In this document: one piece after another, positions 6,723-9,260 of the stretch | Numbering within the stretch: the stretch's first letter is position 1 | Layout: every line of letters starts with the position of its first letter | NCBI GenBank assembly: GCA_050946255.1 | Contig: JBMNUL010000108.1 | Span: 1-9,260, forward strand | DNA: 9,260 nucleotides | Direction: 5' to 3' | DNA from: JBMNUL01 sp050946255 | Lineage (GTDB): Bacteria > Actinomycetota > Coriobacteriia > Coriobacteriales > CADBOM01 | Made by a program: the position numbers and the translations under genes | The notes under the pieces: model-generated | The model's input: only the letters and a program-made list of their open reading frames with translations | Told to the model about the DNA's origin: nothing | Databases searched by the model: none

Positions 6723-7762
6723 TATCCGACCTCCTTGCGAAAAATCATCTGACGCTGCACCGTCCAACTGACCATGAAGAACAGTGCCTCCACCACAAGC
6801 TTTGCCACCAGAGCCGGGATAAGCAGAATGTCGACGAACAATGTCAGCAGCAAAGTGTTGCCAATCAAGATTCCGCATGCCAGCGCGAAATATCCTGCCG
6901 CCGCTCTGACGATGCTCCCGTCGCTCTCGAAGACAAGCTTGCGGTTAATGTTGAAGTTGACTGTGGCGCTGCAAACCCTCGCCACAACGTTTGATGCCGC
7001 TGCTGCAAAGGCTCCAAATGGCGCGAATACCAGCAGAAGCAGGCCGAAAAGCGCGTAGTCCAGCAAAAAGCACAGGAACGAGGACCCTGCGAACTTGAAG
7101 ATGTCGCGATAGATTATCAGCGAATCCCTGAATGCCCTGAAATGCGAACCGGCATTACCGTTCTCGTAAATCGTCTTTATTGGGATTTCCCTGATCTCGA
7201 TGCCCTTCTTCGAGCATTCGAGCAGGACATTCATCTCGTATTCGTAGCGCGTGCCATCAATGCCGAGCAGAAACGGAATCAACTCTACTGTGAATGCACG
7301 GAGCCCAGTTTGGGTGTCGCTGACCGTAAGCCCGCAGAACAGCTTGTAGACCAGCCTCGTGAATTTGTTCCCAAGCTTGCTCTTCAAGGGGATGTCTCCA
7401 TCGAACGACCTGCACCCGAGCACGAGGGTCCTCGGCTTCTTCTCTGCCTTGTCGGCACAGGCGCATACATCATCGATGCCGTGCTGCCCGTCGCTGTCGA
7501 CTGTCACGACGACCGAAGAGTCGGAATAATTCTCCTGAATATATTCGAGGCCCCTCTTGAGCGCATAGCCTTTGCCATGGTTTTCCCCGTACGAGATAAG
7601 GGCAGAAAACCTAGAAACTCTCTCGAACAGGGAATCATATTCGGCCCCGCTGCCATCATTTACCACCACGACTTTGAAACCTCGAGAATGCAAGTCCGTG
7701 GCAACTTGCACGAGTTTTTCATCAGGCTCGTAACTGGGGATGAGTGCTAGCCTTGCCATCAT
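6722..7762 (-). CDS. GT2 glycosyltransferase fused to a GtrA-type membrane domain
   Basis: Family knowledge: DPM1/GtrB-like GT2 enzymes move a sugar from a nucleotide donor to polyprenyl phosphate on the cytoplasmic face; GtrA-like four-helix proteins are proposed to flip that lipid-linked sugar. Seen in this 346-residue protein: a GT-A fold with VVNDGS (33-38), DSDGQH (89-94; Asp89 and Asp91 form the metal-binding DxD), GCRSF (116-120), SDTQTGLRAF (148-157) and YEYEMNVLLE (173-182); then from about 223 four hydrophobic segments with the GtrA signature NFNINRKLVF (269-278). Synthesis and transport are thus joined in one chain. Two ATGs (7762 and 7759) fit; 7762 is chosen because AGAGG (7772-7768) is five bases before it, and a GTG at 7768 lies inside that binding site. 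It is first in the operon. No GT-C enzyme that would use the lipid-sugar is in this window. Confidence 0.92.
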   Translation of the reverse strand: MMARLALIPSYEPDEKLVQVATDLHSRGFKVVVVNDGSGAEYDSLFERVSRFSALISYGENHGKGYALKRGLEYIQENYSDSSVVVTVDSDGQHGIDDVCACADKAEKKPRTLVLGCRSFDGDIPLKSKLGNKFTRLVYKLFCGLTVSDTQTGLRAFTVELIPFLLGIDGTRYEYEMNVLLECSKKGIEIREIPIKTIYENGNAGSHFRAFRDSLIIYRDIFKFAGSSFLCFLLDYALFGLLLLVFAPFGAFAAAASNVVARVCSATVNFNINRKLVFESDGSIVRAAAGYFALACGILIGNTLLLTLFVDILLIPALVAKLVVEALFFMVSWTVQRQMIFRKEVG

Positions 7763-8152
7763 TCTCACCTCTGTCTCTTCGAAACTCTATGTTCGAGATA
7801 GTAGATAGGCAGGCTATAAATCACCTGAAAAAACCCACTCGTGTTAATAAAGTATTGATTTGCCGTTTTAACTGGGGTTTTGCGAAAATTTTCTCCGGAA
7901 GACAACCGTTCGCGGTCGTTGAATTTTTGATAATTTTGGAAAAAATTCGGATATTTCTTGCGGAAAATATAGCGGCGTTATCAGGTTGAGTTAGCGCTGG
8001 TCATGATGACCGTGGGCTTGGTGTTGGACTGACTCGAGGTTGGCTTGGCAAACTTCAGAACCGGGCCAGGGAGTCGTCCGGCAAGGTACTGTTTAGAAGT
8101 GAGCAATGTTTCCGTTTGGAGCCAATATAAGTCCCATTTGGCGATAGAGGGG
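7763..8152. other. AT-rich intergenic gap between lgt and the glycosyltransferase operon
   Basis: This 390-base stretch holds no confident gene. It has two parts. From 7801 to 7980 it is strikingly AT-rich (about 37% GC by hand count, about 24% over 7921-7970), with a perfect palindrome GAAAATTTTC (7884-7893) and an 8-bp inverted repeat GAATTTTT/AAAAATTC (7921-7928 and 7941-7948). This part should contain the promoter of the glycosyltransferase operon. TTAACA and TTATAG occur on the minus strand but are 22 bases apart, too far for a standard promoter. From 7981 to 8152 base composition returns to normal and a minus-strand frame that overlaps the end of lgt stays open, with GC-rich third codon positions, to a tandem TGA-TAA stop at 7983-7978. 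No intrinsic terminator for lgt is clear. Confidence 0.6.
7999..8011. other. 13-bp palindrome GGTCATGATGACC
   Basis: GGTCAT and ATGACC are exact inverted copies around one central base. It lies downstream of lgt at the edge of the AT-rich region, about 240 bases before the glycosyltransferase start. It could be an operator half of that promoter region. Its function cannot be told, and it also falls in a minus-strand frame that looks weakly coding. Confidence 0.4.
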
Positions 8153-9259
8153 TCATTTTCCGGAAGCGCTTTCATTCTCTCCATCGATAGAACTGGCATC
8201 GGATTTCTTGCCGGCGCTGTCGCTCGCATGTTCACCTGAGCTGTCGGGGCTGTCGCTCGCATGCTTGCCGGCGCTGTCGGGACCGCCGCTCGCATGACTT
8301 CCAGCGCTGTCGGGGCTGTCACCAACATGACTGCCGGTGCTCTCGACTTCGGGGCTATCGCTCGCATGCTTGCCGGTTCTCTTGACTTTGCCCTTGGCCT
8401 CAGCACGTGCCCTCTTCTTTGCTGCCGATGCGGCCCTCGCCTCGGCCTCGGCTTTCTCCACCGCCTGCATCTTTGGAAGATTCTCGTGAGACTTTCCGGT
8501 CTTATGCGCATAGACGAGAAAGCAAACGCCCGCCGCAATCAGGGGGATGCACAGGACCATCCCCATCGTCAGCCATCCTCCGTAAAGATATCCAAGCTGC
8601 ACATCCGGTTGCCTCACGAACTCGACGCAAATCCTGAATATCCCGTAAAGGACCATGAACAGGCCAATGTAAGAGCCCTTTGGGAGCTCCGGCTTCTTTC
8701 TCGAGAGAAGGTACAAAACCAAAAAGAGCACGATTCCCTCAAGGAAGGCCTCGTACAACTGAGATGGGTGACGCGGCAAACTCCCACCAGAATCGAATAC
8801 GACTCCCCAGGGCAAGTTGGTCACCGCACCCCAGAGCTCGCCGTTGATGAAGTTGGCGCATCTTCCAAGGAACAAGCCGATGGGCGCGACTACCGCAATG
8901 ACATCTGCCATTGCGAGAAAATTCACCTTGGTTATCCTGCTTGCAATAAAACCGCCGATGAATGCGCCTATCACTCCACCGTGAAACGACATACCGCCGT
9001 TATGGAAGGCAAGTATCTCGTCGGGATGCGAGAGGTAATATCCGTTGCCATAGAACAGAACGTATCCAAGGCGAGCGCCGAAAACAGCGCCGATGATAAG
9101 GGCGATGAGGAAGATGGTCATGTCATCGACGCTGACTCCCATCTTCCATCTGCGTGCAATCTTGTATGCGAGAATGGCACCGATTATGAATGCGAAAAGA
9201 TAGGCAAGTCCATACCATCTGACCTCAAACGGGCCAATGGTGAAGGCCACCGGATCCAT
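8153..9259 (-). CDS. lgt: Lgt, prolipoprotein diacylglyceryl transferase with repeat-bearing tail
   Basis: Known role: Lgt moves diacylglycerol from phosphatidylglycerol to the lipobox cysteine of prelipoproteins, the first step of lipoprotein maturation, in the cytoplasmic membrane. Seen in this 368-residue protein: the typical start MDPVAFTIGPFEVRWYGLAY, GGMSFHGGVIG (88-98) whose His93 matches the essential E. coli His103, the Lgt signature GRCANFINGELWG (132-144), RHPSQLYEAFLEG (163-175) and FRICVEFVRQPD (208-219), with about seven hydrophobic helices up to residue 250. The core is complete. After the last helix comes an Ala/Lys/Arg-rich stretch (265-296), then a Ser/Asp repeat tail (297-350). 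Given the known topology of Lgt the tail should be cytoplasmic. Only one base lies upstream of the ATG, so its ribosome binding site and any operon partner are outside the window. Confidence 0.97.
   Translation of the reverse strand: MDPVAFTIGPFEVRWYGLAYLFAFIIGAILAYKIARRWKMGVSVDDMTIFLIALIIGAVFGARLGYVLFYGNGYYLSHPDEILAFHNGGMSFHGGVIGAFIGGFIASRITKVNFLAMADVIAVVAPIGLFLGRCANFINGELWGAVTNLPWGVVFDSGGSLPRHPSQLYEAFLEGIVLFLVLYLLSRKKPELPKGSYIGLFMVLYGIFRICVEFVRQPDVQLGYLYGGWLTMGMVLCIPLIAAGVCFLVYAHKTGKSHENLPKMQAVEKAEAEARAASAAKKRARAEAKGKVKRTGKHASDSPEVESTGSHVGDSPDSAGSHASGGPDSAGKHASDSPDSSGEHASDSAGKKSDASSIDGENESASGK
8210..8371 (-). repeat. Coding tandem repeat, 33-bp period, in the Lgt tail
   Basis: Residues 297-350 of Lgt form about five degenerate copies of an 11-residue unit whose best form is KHASDSPDSAG. 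The copies are 297-309 (13 residues, expanded by EVEST), 310-320, 321-331, 332-342 and a partial 343-350. The DNA period is 33 bases and CTGTCGGGGCTGTC-like plus-strand sequence recurs. Units are Ser/Asp-rich with a His at position 2. Such tails vary in copy number by slippage. Confidence 0.85.
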
Positions 9260-9260
9260 C

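Noticed and set aside
6723..6878. Upstream extension of the glycosidase frame to 6878
   Set aside because: It lies wholly inside the GtrA-domain coding sequence, and the ATG at 6722 has an excellent ribosome binding site followed by a proper membrane anchor.
7142..7750. 202-codon plus-strand open frame opposite the glycosyltransferase
   Set aside because: The opposite strand carries all GT2 and GtrA motifs; this frame has no recognisable domain or ribosome binding site.
7921..7948. AT-rich inverted repeat considered as a terminator for lgt
   Set aside because: The stem is eight A/T-dominated pairs with a 12-base loop and no following U-run, so it would be too weak.
7744..7989. 81-codon plus-strand open frame in the AT-rich gap
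   Set aside because: It begins inside the glycosyltransferase gene, and its residues simply reflect AT-rich DNA; no ribosome binding site was seen.
8210..8371. Repeat array considered as CRISPR
   Set aside because: The 33-base units are contiguous, degenerate and in frame with lgt, with no spacers between them.

Overview
This window reads as a piece of chromosome from a Gram-positive bacterium of moderately high GC content, most plausibly an actinobacterium and perhaps a member of Coriobacteriia. That placement is inference. It rests on the base composition, strong GGAGG-type ribosome binding sites, a TTG start, an Lgt with a long hydrophilic C-terminal tail, and the mix of families. Nothing in the window marks it as phage, plasmid or transposon: I see no integrase, transposase, CRISPR array, tRNA or rRNA. 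Seven of the eight genes lie on the minus strand.

Layout, left to right. (1) 1-410, minus: the first 136 residues of a sodium:solute symporter, cut by the window edge. (2) 411-621: a non-coding gap with two strong stem-loops, between the end of mnmA and the start of the symporter. (3) 622-3200, minus: a two-gene unit, an M18 metallo-aminopeptidase followed by mnmA (tRNA 2-thiouridylase), joined by a one-base stop/start overlap (TGATG). (4) 3201-3386: a divergent intergenic region. (5) 3387-5150, plus: a CPA2/Kef-type cation:proton antiporter with a long charged cytoplasmic tail. (6) 5151-5305: a convergent gap with a 12-bp tandem duplication and one copy of a 15-bp direct repeat. (7) 5306-7762, minus: a tightly packed three-gene operon, a GT2 glycosyltransferase fused to a GtrA membrane domain, then a membrane-anchored NAGPA-type phosphodiester glycosidase, then a small four-helix membrane protein of unknown function. 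(8) 7763-8152: an unusual gap with an AT-rich core and a short coding-like ORF. (9) 8153-9259, minus: lgt, prolipoprotein diacylglyceryl transferase, with a 33-bp-period repeat in its tail.

How they fit together. Most of the window concerns the cell envelope: solute and ion transport, lipoprotein lipidation and a surface-glycan cassette. The part most like an uncharacterised system is the three-gene operon at 5306-7762. Its first protein could charge a polyprenyl phosphate with a sugar and move it across the membrane, the second could act on a sugar-1-phosphodiester outside the cell, and the third is an unknown membrane partner. The families are known; the combination and its substrate are not evident from sequence. 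The peptidase/mnmA pair is housekeeping, but mnmA has no visible Shine-Dalgarno sequence and appears to depend on translation of the peptidase.
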